In this document: in pieces, positions 25,170-37,900 of the stretch
How the letters are laid out: each line of letters starts with the position of its first letter
Numbering within the stretch: the stretch's first letter is position 1
The notes under the pieces: generated by a model
What the model was told of the DNA's origin: nothing
Databases searched by the model: none
The model's input: only the letters and a program-made list of their open reading frames with translations
Program-made: the position numbers and the translations under genes
Assembly: GCF_015706575.1 (NCBI RefSeq)
Contig: NW_024037050.1
Location: 5,766,001-5,830,000, forward strand
Direction of reading: 5' to 3'
Origin: Patiria miniata
Lineage: Eukaryota; Echinodermata; Asteroidea; Valvatida; Asterinidae
Length of the DNA stretch: 64,000 bases

Positions 25170-25350
25170 AGCCCGGTTCATACTCGGCGCGAAAGCGAAA
25201 GCGGACGCGAATTGGTGACGTCATGGCAAGTATTCGCGCTGCGAATTCGTAAAAGTTGAACACATTTCAACTCGGGCGAATTTCGCAGCGAACGTTTCTT
25301 GGCGCCAAATTCTCTTTGCATTCGCATTCGCATGAAGTATGAACCGGGCT
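25170..25350. mobile_element. MITE with AGCCCGGTTCATACT termini and TCA duplication
   Basis: Perfect inverted ends AGCCCGGTTCATACT ... AGTATGAACCGGGCT, 181 bases long, with TCA repeated immediately outside each end (25,167-25,169 and 25,351-25,353). Inside lie further complementary GCGAAT-rich blocks. Non-coding. The autonomous parent is not in the window. Confidence 0.8.
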
Positions 25351-25499
25351 TCACTAGTTTCACATACAAAGATTAAAATGGTAATAAAACAAGAGTGAGA
25401 AATCAGAAATTTGTCCAACGACACTGTATTATTAAGTGATCAAATGTCTGTAGTTCGATAAGGAACAATATTAGATTGCGTTGCAAAAGGCGAAGTATG

Positions 25500-25602
25500 G
25501 CCTAAATGCAAGGGCAAACTACAGCCGCAAAATGCAAGGGCAAAGAACAGCCTAAAATGTAAGGGCAAAATACAGCCGAAATGCATGGGCAAAATACACT
25601 TC
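25500..25602. repeat. four tandem ~30 bp units
   Basis: The unit ATGCAAGGGCAAA-CTACAGCCG repeats four times with small changes. Confidence 0.8.
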
Positions 25603-27544
25603 ATAAAAGAAAATAAATGAATCATAATTAATAATTACGAAATACATTTCAATGTCAACAAGTACATTGCAAAAAAAATTATATCTTCAACAAGAGTGTC
25701 AAGCACATCACAATGGCAAAGAATGAATAGTTTTGTGATTCTAGTCAAAGACTTTAAAACCAGATTTTACAGTTAAAAGACAAAAATAAACTTATACAAA
25801 TTTTACAATTTCAGAATAATGTGCAAAGTCAACCCGTACCTTAATTAAAAAGTGTTTTACGGGAACTTGCTATTAGCATTACAAGATGACAGTAAGGCTT
25901 CTTGTGTTGCAATGATGTAACTGTAAAGCAACATAGTTATCAGTGTGGTGGATCCGACTCGAAACGAGACTCAAATGCCGCCTTGAGACAAGTATATTGT
26001 TTACTGTCTACAGCATGTGCAACACTGCAACCACATTACTGCAACCATGCCGTGCATACACTTAAGTAAAAGAAGCCCATTAGGCCTATGTAGTTGATTT
26101 AACTCCATACAAATTATCAAACACAATTAATATTTGTTTATAATCATGGTCATTACATGTGAATATTTCTGCCATAATATTAACAAAACAATGTCTGTAA
26201 ATTGTTGTATATTATGCCGAATGTAGGCCCAGTGTTTTAACCCTACACGTAACCGTGACATCAAAATGAACTTGACTCGAATCAAATATATGGCTTTACA
26301 TCCGGCAAAATACAATCCGCGTGTAAAGGAAAAAAGAACACGATTACAACTACCAGAAAATTAGCATAATCTAATACATTCACTCTATACGTCAAAAGTT
26401 ATCCACACTCAACAAAATTTGGCAGTTAAATAATATCAGGTTCCCAAAGATGAGTTGTGATTTCAGCAACAACTTCCAAAAGAAATTCAGAACGCAATAG
26501 ACCAGTTCACAGTTCACTAATAAATTCAAATTCATGCACGCAAGAGCATAAATGGGCCAGAAGGCAAAAAGTGAAAGCGGTCCATTGAAATTTGAAAATG
26601 TACAGGGGTCCGAACAGTTTGTCATTTTCTCTCAATTTCTCCTGGATTTATCTCATTTGTATTTGGAAAAATCCCTGAAATCGTCATATGTATTACTTTC
26701 AGGTCTAAGTGGGGTTTTTTTGGGGTACAAAATAAAAAATCTTTCAAAATTGCCTTCGTCCCTTGCGTACGAGATCTAAGGAAATCAGCAGGGCTCCTTT
26801 TCGCACGAGTGCCAAGAAATAACCGTGTGCTTTGGGGTGCCATCAACGCCGGCATAAATGATTTCACCGTTGTGCGTACAAGACCGGGCCGTCCCACGCG
26901 AAAATAACGCTGCGCTATATTGGTCAGCGGCAAAAAGTGCAACATTCCCGTCAAGCACGTCCTTACAGCTAACGAAAGCCGGTTCGTGCCAGGTTTTTAA
27001 AGCGAAAAAAAAACTAACTTAGTTTTGTGAGATTACACAATAGTTTGGCGAAATAATGTCGTAATTTTGCGAAATAAGGCAATAATTTTTCAAATTAAAG
27101 CAATGGTATTGTCAAGAAACGTATTTTTTTTTCAATCCTCAGATAGCTTATTTACTATCGTGTATTATTTTGCAAATTAAACTATTGCGTTGCAATTATA
27201 TATCGCGTTTATTTTGAAACATTATTACATTTGTTTGCAATACCGGTAATTATTGCTATTTTCGCAATATTGCGGGGAAAAAGCGATAGTTATTGAGAAA
27301 AAATGTGATAATACTGTGAAAAAAAACCACCGCAATAATATTGCAATATAACGCGATATAGGCCTATTATTGCAAAATAATGCAGTATTTCAAAATAAAG
27401 CAGCATTGCAAAACAACACTATCGCTATTTCTGGTCTGGGTACAAAATAGGTTCTTTTTTAACTAACTTGCTTATTAAAAATTTAAAAACTAAGTTGATA
27501 ATTAATATTCATAAATTGCATCAAAAAAGGGGCGAGCTTTGCTG
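25603..27544. other. non-coding; AT-rich
   Basis: 26,868-26,905 is an inverted match to 4,430-4,480. 27,020-27,430 is a low-complexity stretch of GCAATAATT / AATATTGC words. A 110-codon minus frame at 26,622-26,954 has no domain. Confidence 0.4.
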
Positions 27545-27905
27545 CGTATTTGAATCGGGAATGGTTACCGGGATTTTACAAAACTCGGCGTGGTCTCCAT
27601 TTTGGCTTCGCCTGCTAAGATGATATGTGGTTCCCTAACTTTAAAGATTACGAGTCGACCTTCGTCAATGTTTTCTTATCGTCGAAATATCAAACTGTAT
27701 AACATATGAAGCAGGTAATGTTTTTGAAAAATTTGATCGGAACATTAAAAGCTATAAGTGATAAAAGGAATTCGGAAACGAAACCGCTCGCTTTGAAAAA
27801 GGGCCGTCAATGTCGTCATATTTATTTTTAGCCGCGAAGGCTGCCTGGCCTACAATTTAGACGTCTGGGCGTCGGGAGAAATTGTCAGGTCAGGGAACCA
27901 GACTA
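27545..27905. repeat. dispersed repeat family C, copy 2
   Basis: Same-orientation relative of 15,795-16,172, ending in the same GGGAACCAGACTA motif. Confidence 0.6.
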
Positions 27906-27952
27906 CGGCAGGGGTGCATCTTTATCCCGCCTCCTCCCAGACTTTAAAAAAA

Positions 27953-28122
27953 TATGGACATTCACTGTACAAACGTATGTGAATGTCCAATGTCCAATAT
28001 CCAAAATAATAAATGGATATTCACTATACAAACCTATTTGAGTGCCCAATGTCCAAATCCAAACAACAAAATAGAACTTCCCTATATAAACGAATGTGAA
28101 TGTCCAATGGCCAATATCAAAC
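27953..28122. repeat. three tandem ~58 bp units
   Basis: Each unit begins ATGGACATTCAC(T/A)(G/A)TACAAAC or a close variant, and continues with GTGAATGTCCAATGTCCAA. Three copies with increasing divergence to the right. Confidence 0.8.
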
Positions 28123-28609
28123 TAACTTTATTGTCATAAAGAAAAATCCTCACTGTCATACAATGGGGCTTAGCTCCAAGTGCGTCTATATTTTTGAGAT
28201 AATGTTGTTGATCTACTTTTTTTGGTAACTCTTCTTTGATAACAGTACTCTGCTTTGGTCCGAAATATCATGCCAGCGAATGTGCCAAATTGTGCTTGGG
28301 GACACAAGGAAAATTCTCTAGAACACACCTGACTAATTTACTTTATACAAGTTTTAAATCGATTGATAAAAAGACGAATTCGATCTCTGAATGCTGCCAT
28401 TCCACCACAGCCTAAACGAATTTGATCTGTAATGACGAATATTCTCGACACGATGAATGAAAAATGTTTTAAAATAGCCGGGGAAACCTATAGTAACAAC
28501 TTCAAAATGTGTAATGCTCTATACGCGTGGGGGCACACTTGGTGCATTGTGGCCCTCGTTTTTCCCTTCACTCTTGATTGACCGTATACTCTTGAAATTA
28601 ACTTAGTTC
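28123..28609 (-). other. 3' flank of the PAN/EGF/SRCR gene
   Basis: Non-coding. The only AATAAA on the minus strand (TTTATT at about 28,125) is nearly 490 bases past the stop, so the polyadenylation site is uncertain. Confidence 0.35.
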
Positions 28610-28923
28610 TTAGGTTAGGTTGCACTTGACACCTGCATCTTCGCTGTGGCCGCAGTTATGAGAACCCCATCCACGATGGCTGCAAGCTCCTAAGCTAGCC
28701 TCGCTGCCGGTACACATCATGTCATCCAGGTGTATAGCCCCCGTTCCAGCCCCGTAGTGAGCCCAGTTCAGGATCTGGGCGGCAGACGGGTAGCCCAGTT
28801 GACGGCAGGCTACGTGACCGTCGTTGATATCCCAATAGTCATCGCAGACCGTTCCCCAGGCTCCGTTGTGGTAGACCTCCACACGGCCCTCGTTGGGCAG
28901 TGGACCATTCACCAGACGAATCC
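28610..28923 (-). CDS. last exon: SRCR domain 2 and stop
   Basis: Acceptor CATGACAG, phase 1. The domain runs IRLVNG ... [17 protein letters not shown] ... [10 protein letters not shown] ... IHLDDMMC ... C ... NCGH ... VKC, with six cysteines (the group A set). It ends CNLT-stop (TAA, 28,612-28,610), so nothing follows the SRCR fold. Its nearest relative in the window is the exon at 54,992-55,311. Confidence 0.9.
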
Positions 28924-31900
28924 CTGTCATGAATTAAACATAGTGGAGATTTATACCATAATTTATGTTCCTCAGAGCCAGTTGGTTATACGCCATCGGA
29001 CAAATATTCACCTTTTTAACAGTGTTGTGATCAAGTCCATCACAAGTCAAGTCAAAAGTAAATCACAAGTACTTACACAAGCCCAGCCACAAATAACAGG
29101 AGATGACCCATGACAAATGAATGTCTGTATGACTTGTAAGGACCAAGGGCGGATCCAGAACACACACAAAAATTGGGGGGGGGGGCCAAAAAAATTTGGT
29201 CCCCCAAAAAGTGGGTCCAAAAATATTACGGCGTGGGGTTCGGGGCGGCCCCGAATGTTTTTTGTATTCTTTTTTTTTTTTTTTAAAGATGATGGTGTAC
29301 GCAGTGCCTGCCTTTATTGCGACGTCACTTAAAACAAAATTGGGTTCGGTTTTTTTTTGCGGGGGGGGGGGGGCATGGCCCCCGTTGCCCTCCCCCCTGG
29401 ATCCGCCCTTGGAAAGGACTAGACTCCACTAAAACACAACTAAACCATGCACAACCGGCTTGGCTTCCACAAGGAAAAGAGAGTAGCGTTAATAATAACT
29501 AGGAAAAAAGAAATCTGGTATTGTTACGCTTGGACTGTGATAAATGAGGAGATTCCTTAAATCTATGATAACTGCTAGTACCTGGATAACACTTCAGGCT
29601 GGCATCTTCGTTATGGTTGCAGTTGTGCACATCCCATCCGTTATGTGGACAACTGCCAAGACGAACTTCAGTACCAGTGCAGCTTGCATCATCGAGGTGG
29701 ATCGGCCCGGATCCGGCACCGTGGGTAGCTGAGATGTAGGCGTTTGTCGCATACGGGTAGCCCAACTGACGACAGGCGACATTGGCGTCGTTCAAGTCCC
29801 AAAAATCATCACACACGGTGCCCCAGGCGCCACTGTGCCACACCTCCACCCTGCCTTCGTTTGACGTCGGACCATTCACCAAACGGATTGATACTGCAAG
29901 TATCAAATGAAACAAACACTAACTTTTTCTCGTTTAATTAATTGTAATGAGGTGTATTGTAGTGCACTCTGCGGACGTGTGACAAACACGGACGTGTGTA
30001 TTGATGTTGTGTGTTTGTGTCACACACAGAATGTGTATATGACATTTAATACACACGGCTTGAAATACGTATGCATACAGGGTGAGTAAAAAAAATGTCC
30101 CTTTGGATAAATCTTTGTCTCCCACAAAAACGGGAACGATCGCTTGTTTTCTCCAAGGGTTATCCAAGGGGTGTCTAGGAGGGTTGAAGTCCAAGATATT
30201 TCGGGGGACAAGAGACAGTGCAATCTTTACATAAAACACAAAAAAAGCTTGAAGCAATTAATAAAAATGCACAATATTGAGTGGTAACGTTATTCAGGGA
30301 ACTTGGAATTTGGTCCAATATGTAAAAAATTAACAATGGTCGTTTTTTTTGTCGTGGTGGAGGGGATGGTTAGCCATCCATACCAACCTCCTGATTGTCT
30401 GATTCCAATAAGCCTCTGTACTAATGACGTCACACTTTGTTTACATGTGCACTTTCCTATGGAGCCAGTGGGGGCCCACGATCCACTGAGCACCATATGA
30501 CGTCATTGATACAGAGGCTTATTATTGTTACACAGATCTTTCACTCACAACTCACCACGGAGTAGTCCACTCAATGGAGTCCACTACTGGCACACTTAGG
30601 ATTAATGATGTTTATTTCAGTGAGTGCAACATTTCAATTTGCTGTCAAAAAATACTGAAGTTCAATTCGGACGATTCACTATGCAGTACGCCACCAAGAG
30701 TTTGCCACGGAGAGCTCATTTTTTCCAGTGCTCTTGTGAAAGATAGTTTACAAATTCACAGCGCAGGACTTTTAAAACTGTTAGTTTTTTTCCGGTCAGT
30801 AGTTTCGTAAGCGTATAATTCTAGTATATGTTTGCCCTTTCCTTTTCCTTTTATCAATATGGTGTTTTTGGTAAGGCGCAGAACGCTATGCCCCAATCTA
30901 AAACAAATGAGCTCAGGTTGCCTTCTAACACTCATTCAAATGGGTCATGTTTTGTCGACCGTAACCTTGAAAAATGGACTCTCCATGGGAAACTCGTGGT
31001 GGCGCACTGCATTGTGAATCGCCCAAATTGGGTCTTACTTGTATCACAGAAGGTTCCTCCGTATCCAGAAGTGCACGTGCAAGTGTAGCTGTTGACTGCA
31101 TCGTTGCAGACGCCATTTTGACAAGGGCTGCTAGCACATTCATTGGTGTCTGCCATAAAGACGGAACATTACACAAACATATTATTGCATAACACTCTTT
31201 GTTTGGTGTCAGCATAATACTTTTCTTGATTGATATTGCTTGCTGTGCTCGGTTTGTGATGGCAGAATAATATTCTAACCAGTTAGTGAAATAAATCTTT
31301 CTAATGGTTGACGACGATGCAGTAAGCTCCTAACATAAATTTTAAATCAATTTACACTTCTTTCTCGTTCACAGCCTTATTAAAATTGGAATTAAATCTC
31401 ACTGCTTTTTATGAGCAGATTGTTTGGACATAACTCCGTCAACGAAGTCGCTTTTTTATTTCTAAAACCAAGTGACAATGGCAGTTTTATGTATCTTCTC
31501 ATGCGTATCACTGAGGGCGTGAGACCTGCCCTCAAGAGGGCGCCCTATACAAGGGTCACACTCACGGTACAACCATTCATGTCATTCTTACCGCCCGACC
31601 CCATAATGACATGGACCCTGAATGACACACACCACAAGCTTTATCACTGTCTTTTGTACATGTGGTATGGCTGTGGATGGTTAAATGATTATGGAGAACA
31701 AGATATTGTTTGATGTCCAAGAATGTACGGAAGTAATGTTAGGTCTTACTCGTGTTACATAAAGTTCCTTCATATCCAGCAGAACAGGTGCAAGTGTAGC
31801 TGTTGACTCCGTCATTGCAGGCGCCATGTTGACAAGGGCTGCTAGCACATTCGTTGATGTCTGTCATAAATTCAGAGAAGAATACACCGAGTAAACCGAC

Positions 31901-34900
31901 GCGTTTTAGAATACTTTTCAAATTTCGCTTGTTTTTCCCCCTTGATTTCCAAAGGGGTGTCTTGGTGGTGTTGAAGTCCAAGATTTTTCGAGGGGGCGGG
32001 GGGTGGGGGGGGTAGAAGAGACAATGCAGTCTCCAAAAACTTGGAGCAATGAATCAATGTGCACAATGTGAGCGATGACGTTATTCAGAGAACTTTGGAT
32101 TTGGTCCAATTTGTAAAGAGGTTTGTTTTGGCGGTGGTACTTGTGGTGGTGATGGAGGGGATGTTAGCCATCCATACCAACCTCTTGATTGTCTGATTCT
32201 AATTAATGTTACACGTATCTTTCACTCCACAACTCACTACAGAGTAGTCCACTCATTGAAGTCAACTACTGGCACACTTAAGATTAATATGGTTAGTTTA
32301 GGGAGTGCAACATTTCGATTTGCTGTAATAAAAAATATGGAAGTTCAATTGGGTCTTACTTGTATCACACAAGGTTCCTCCGTATCCAGAAGTGCACGTG
32401 CAAGTGTAGCTGTTGACTGCATCGTTGCAGACGCCATTTTGACAAGGGCTGCTAGCACATTCATTGGTGTCTGCCATAAAGACGAACATTACACCAAACA
32501 ATTATTCCACAATACTAATTCTCTTTGTTTGGTTTAAACATAATACTTTTCTTGATTGATACTGCTTCCTGTGTTCAGTTTGTGTTGACAACCATTCTAC
32601 AACAGTGAGTGGAATAAATCTCTCTGAAGTTGACAAGGATGCAGTATGCTCATAACATAATCAATTTACATATCTTTTTCATTCACAGATTTATTACAAT
32701 TGGAATGTTCCTTAAATCGCATTGCTTTTAATGTGTAGATGTTTTGCACAGTTCATCGTCAATGATTTTTTTTTCTAAATTAAAAAATCCAATGACAATG
32801 GCAGTCCTTTGTATCTGGGGGTATCACAGAGGGCGTAAGACCTGTCCTTAAGAGGGCGCCCTATTCAAAGGGGCACACTCAGAACCATACATGTTGTTTT
32901 TACCACCTGCCCCTATAATGACATGGACCCTGAATGACATACACCACAAGCTTTATCACTGTCTTTTGTACATGTAGTATGGCTGTGGATGGCTAAATGA
33001 TTATACGGAGAACAAGATTTTGTTTGATGTCCAAGAATGTACGGAAGTAATGTTAGGTCTTACTCGTGTTACATAAAGTCCCTTCATATCCAGCAGAACA
33101 AGTGCAAGTGTAGCTATTGACTCCATCATTGCAGACGCCATTTTGACAAGGGCTGCTAGCACATTCGTTGATGTCTGTCATAAATGCATCAAAGAATACA
33201 AGTTTGTTATTTGTTTGTATTTATTACTTATTTATTATTGTCAATAGATCGATTGCATACAGCAGTCATCTTTGAGGTGTGTTTTGTTATGTCACCAGGC
33301 CAGTTTGGTTTTTCAACTGCGCATGCGCACAATGATATGGGTCACGGGTCATTCGGGATAATCAAAGGCGTATAGAACGCGCGCGTAGACGGCCGGGCGC
33401 ACGGCGCTCGTGCCTGCGTAACATCGCACATCATTACGTCAGCGATTTTATCCCGAATAACCTTTGACCTGGAATACTTCACAGAGACACCGAACCCACT
33501 TATTCATTAACTAGATAGTGCTTCGACCTCAACCTCGTCCCCAGTGCTTACTTTAGTAATGGATTTATATCGTGTTATTTCCAACGTGCATGACGTGTTT
33601 TCGGGATAAGATTGTAACATTTTAACTCAGTCGAAAACAATCGTGTTTTCGTAACTCACGGCGCGACGAATTGATAGTGTTTTTACCCCAGACATCGCAT
33701 ACAAAAACAAACGCTAACGTACAAGCAGGCACCAGACTATTCCTCATTTGCATACGTGCGCAAAAATTTTGCACATGCAAATGATCCAATACCAGGGTGA
33801 GAGAGCAGGTAGTGGTGGGCGCGTACTGCTCGACACCCTGGGGGCGAGGTTGGCTTCGACCTATGTTTGTGCACAAGAAGACCGTGTCGCCCTCGCGCTC
33901 ACACACTGGCGCTGGTCATTTTGAAGCTCCCTAAAAAGCTCCACAACGCACGGATCCGTATATAAAAAGCACATGATTACATTAGGGAAACGATTTTGGA
34001 CACGTTTTTATTTATTCATTTTGCCAACAGAGTTAATTTAATCATGTTAATATTTTTTCAAATATTTAAATTTATTTTATGACTTTGCATATACTTTTAC
34101 TTGGCCAAAGGGAGCTTCAAAATGGCGTCCAGTGACTTCATCCCCCACGGCCTAAAGCGCTATCCAGTCAGTACAATACAGATCAGTGATATCCCTGCTG
34201 AGCAAAAGCAGACACCTCCAAGATAGCTGCGGCACTGCAAACAGTCTACATTTCGTATAAATCGTGAACTCACTTGTTTCGCAGTGTACGCCATCATAGC
34301 CTGCGAGACACGTGCATGCATACTCGTTGACGGCATCCACACAATTAGCGCCATTTTGACACGGGTTACTGCCACACTCGTCAGTATCTGTACAAAAAAA
34401 TGAATCATGTAAAGAGAATACTTGTCTATTTGTTGAATGTGTACGTTATGAGTTCATACACGAAAATAATGTAATTAGTTTAGATGGAATTGATGTCGTG
34501 ATATTCTTCAGACTCACGTCACGGTAACGAAAAGTATCCTACTCACTTGTGTTGCATGTGGTTCCCTCGTACCCAGGGGCGCAGTCACAAGTGAACATGT
34601 CCGGGCCGTCGTTACAAGCGGCTCCGTTCTGGCAAGGGTCACTGTCACACTCGTTGGGTTCTGTCAACATGAGCAATGTTATAGGCGATTAGATATTCGA
34701 TCACAAGTCCGGTCACAAGGGGTGCGTAGCTATGTTCCCCAATACCTATGTTCTCCAATACCTATGTTCCCTAACCCTATAACCCTAACCATCTAACCTT
34801 AACCCTGTAAGGATTTTGGGGAACATAGGTATTGGGGAACATAGGTATTGATGAACATCAGGTAGACCCCGTCACAAGTAACAACAGATGAACGACAAAG

Positions 34901-37900
34901 GAATCCCTTTGTTCACATTTCACGTACATAGCTTTTGACATAATTAGAGACTCGGGTGTTTGTGACGGACTTGTGATGGAGTTGTGAGAACTTGTGATGG
35001 ACAACACTGAATAGACACAGCGTGTGAACTCGCGAGAAGATCTCGGTACGGTTATTGAAAACTCGCGAAACGAACTGGGAGGGTCATGGTTTGGTACGAG
35101 ATACCAAGTGAATTCCATTCTTTAATTTACTGCAGGAATCGGTCTGAACTCAATTCCATGATATGAAAACCTAGAGTTTGTTTTCTTTCTTTTTTATTTG
35201 AATTATTCTTTCCGTCTTTATTTCTGTTCAGCTCAGGCAGCTAAGTCAGACAAAAAATAACACCAAATGTAATATTGGTCCAGAAATGATTATTTGTCCC
35301 GCCGAAGAAATAGTTGACACACGTTTTTACTAGTGGTTCAGATTGAGACTTTGTTGTTTCATTAGCGAGCCTCTGTAATTTCTGGTGATTTTTAGTTCAG
35401 CCGTCATTTGATTAACTTTTGTTGCACAAATCAAAGCTCAAAACTGTTCTCATCATGTGCGTATTTCACAAAGTTTTACACTCAGTACCATTGTAGACGT
35501 TCGGAAATGAAAACAAAAAACAATACACGTCTTACTGAGCTTCATATGTGCTGAGTTCATGTAGAAAATTGTACCACTTATTTTTTCCAAATGCAGTTAA
35601 TCACATCGGATTCCATTTTCTTCAAAGCGACTCCGATCACTCGAAACCAATGAAACTTACCCAGTGTGGTTGGCATCAATGTCGTTGTGGGGAGTTCCAC
35701 TGTAATAGCGGTTCTCTGAATGAAAACATGACAAAAATATTAACATACTATCTTAACCTTTACACTTCAAAATAATTACCAAGTCGAATAAGGTCCCTGT
35801 CTTTGTTTTTGATCATTCTTCAAGGATCTTGCATGTAAATTGAGAGTCTGACCCAGATTGTAGTAAGAATACAACTAAACTGCACAGAAAATGCCACCCC
35901 TCAGCAAAGAACTTGCAAATTAAAACAAACAGATCAGTGAGATTTTGCGACAACAAACAAACATGAAACATTTAAAGTTGTTATATACGCGCTTTTTAAA
36001 AAATGCGATTTTCTTTTCAGAACGAAATGTAATGGAATATATGTCCTGTAACGAATACATTTGCTTGTTTGTTTTTGCAGGCTTTTATATGGTTTTAAAA
36101 ATTGGTTTTAAATGGCGCGCTCCAGTTCAGAAATTGCGCACACTATTCAGAACGAATTAGAAGCGTCCCGCTCATTCAAAAGTTGAAATTAATAATTGAT
36201 TGCCCGTCATGGGCCAATTTTTTTTCGTGCTATTTCTCATTCGAAAGTTTATAACTAATGTAATGCTAGAAAATTATCAATTCAATTTAAAAATCCATTT
36301 ATCAAGTTTCCACACACACAAAGCACGCATACACCAACTTCAATATAATGAACGGCATAACACGTGTCGGCGACATTGTGAAACTCCACGGATATTTGTT
36401 GAAAAAGAAAATAAGGGAAGAGTTCGACCCTTCCCTGTGTTGTTAATTTCAATCTTTCAATAGCTAAGCCTATTTGGCTGAATAAAAAAAATGTTTTCAA
36501 TTCATATTTTTATCGAAATGGTTGATGGAATAATACTGCACTACGTTCAATCTTTCATAACCGTCAAATACATAATTCGCCGTATTGGCTCGTATCGTAG
36601 TCTTTCCTTTCTACATGTTGTTATTCATCTGAATGAAGATCTTGATGAAGGCCAAGCAAAAATTCACATGCGCATAAACTCAATATCCTTTGTTAATCAA
36701 CAATATGTTCGTTCGAATGCATGATTCGTTATGGTGCATTCAATTTCATAAATTGCTGTACATGACTTTTTTTTACGATGTAGTTTTCCTTCATCATCTG
36801 TGTCTGTGTCATATTTTAGACTCTTTTTTTAAATTTTCTTCATATACCATCTTGTTACCCCAGTTTCCTATCGATTTCGTTTTAATTGCTTGCGAGCTGA
36901 CTGTATGCTATGATGCTTGTAATTTATATAGGTTTTCCCGGCCAATTTCACCAAGCTTTCATTCAATTTAACGCCTGGCTCGTTCGATTTAAATTGAAAT
37001 TGAAAGATCACGCAGATCGACATTCGACAATCAAAAAGAATCATTCAATTTCACTATCCAAGCATTCTATCGCCTTTTAGCTTCACTCGTCCGTATCAAA
37101 GATGCATTCATTTTAAAAGTATCGCGTTGTTGGTCGTTGGCTTACTGCCATACTGACACATCATATAATCACTAAATAAAAGAAATTTATGACAGCAAAA
37201 CATCCAAAATTCTAGCAACTTTGTTTGCTGAAATAGTTGTGTAACATTAATCATGCCCGGAATGCCATCACAGGTTATCTAATGAATATGAAACTTTGCA
37301 TTAGCATAAAACGGAGAAGGCTCCAAAAACCCACCTCAAAATGGAAAATGAAACTTGCAAATAAGGTTAAATGTGACACAAAGTTGTATTTTCAAGGTTT
37401 GCATTGCAGACTTACTTTGCATGGACCCTGTGAATACGGTAAGTGTTCCGTCAGACATGCGCAAGAAAACATTTAAGAAATAACTCAAGAGAAATGTTCC
37501 AGATGGTATGGTGCAACCATTGCCAAACATAAGTGTTCCGATGTCTTGCACGTCAAGAAATCGTCAACGTAAAGATGACCCTTCTTCAAACGTTTAAACA
37601 AGTAGAAAAGATAAACAGTGAAAAATAAATTGTCTTAGTCCCTTCAATTAATTAATTCGTTTCATCTTGTTTCAATTAGTTACATCTTGTTTCCCTCATA
37701 GGGCCTATCAGTTATTTTGTAACATTGTAAATTTTACAGTCATCAAGTTTTGTGAGGAAATGAACCTCGGAAAAAAATAGGAAAATGTATCGATTAATTT
37801 TTTTTACTAATTTAAATGACCAAACGATGAAAGCGATTCCCCATAAACGAATAAGAAACGAAAAGCGTGGTTATACGTTACAAGCGCACAGACGTTCGCT

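Larger units (their letters stand above)
31039..33174. repeat. tandem duplication of a ~1.32 kb two-exon block
   Basis: EGF 6/EGF 5 and EGF 4/EGF 3 are offset by 1,321 and 1,314 bases. The introns also match: 31,400-31,740 against 32,700-33,060 (AGAGGGCGCCCTAT, then ACATGGACCCTGAATGACA). 32,090-32,350 further matches 30,290-30,667, beyond the EGF 6 side. Confidence 0.85.

Noticed and set aside
26622..26954. 110-codon minus-strand frame
   Set aside because: No domain, biased composition, and part of the region is a dispersed repeat.
33622..33906. 94-codon minus-strand frame in a GC-rich intron patch
   Set aside because: No domain and no usable acceptor/donor pair in phase 1.
34858..35118. 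86-codon minus-strand frame in the intron between EGF 1 and exon 2
   Set aside because: No cysteine pattern fitting EGF, SRCR or PAN and no suitable splice sites in phase.
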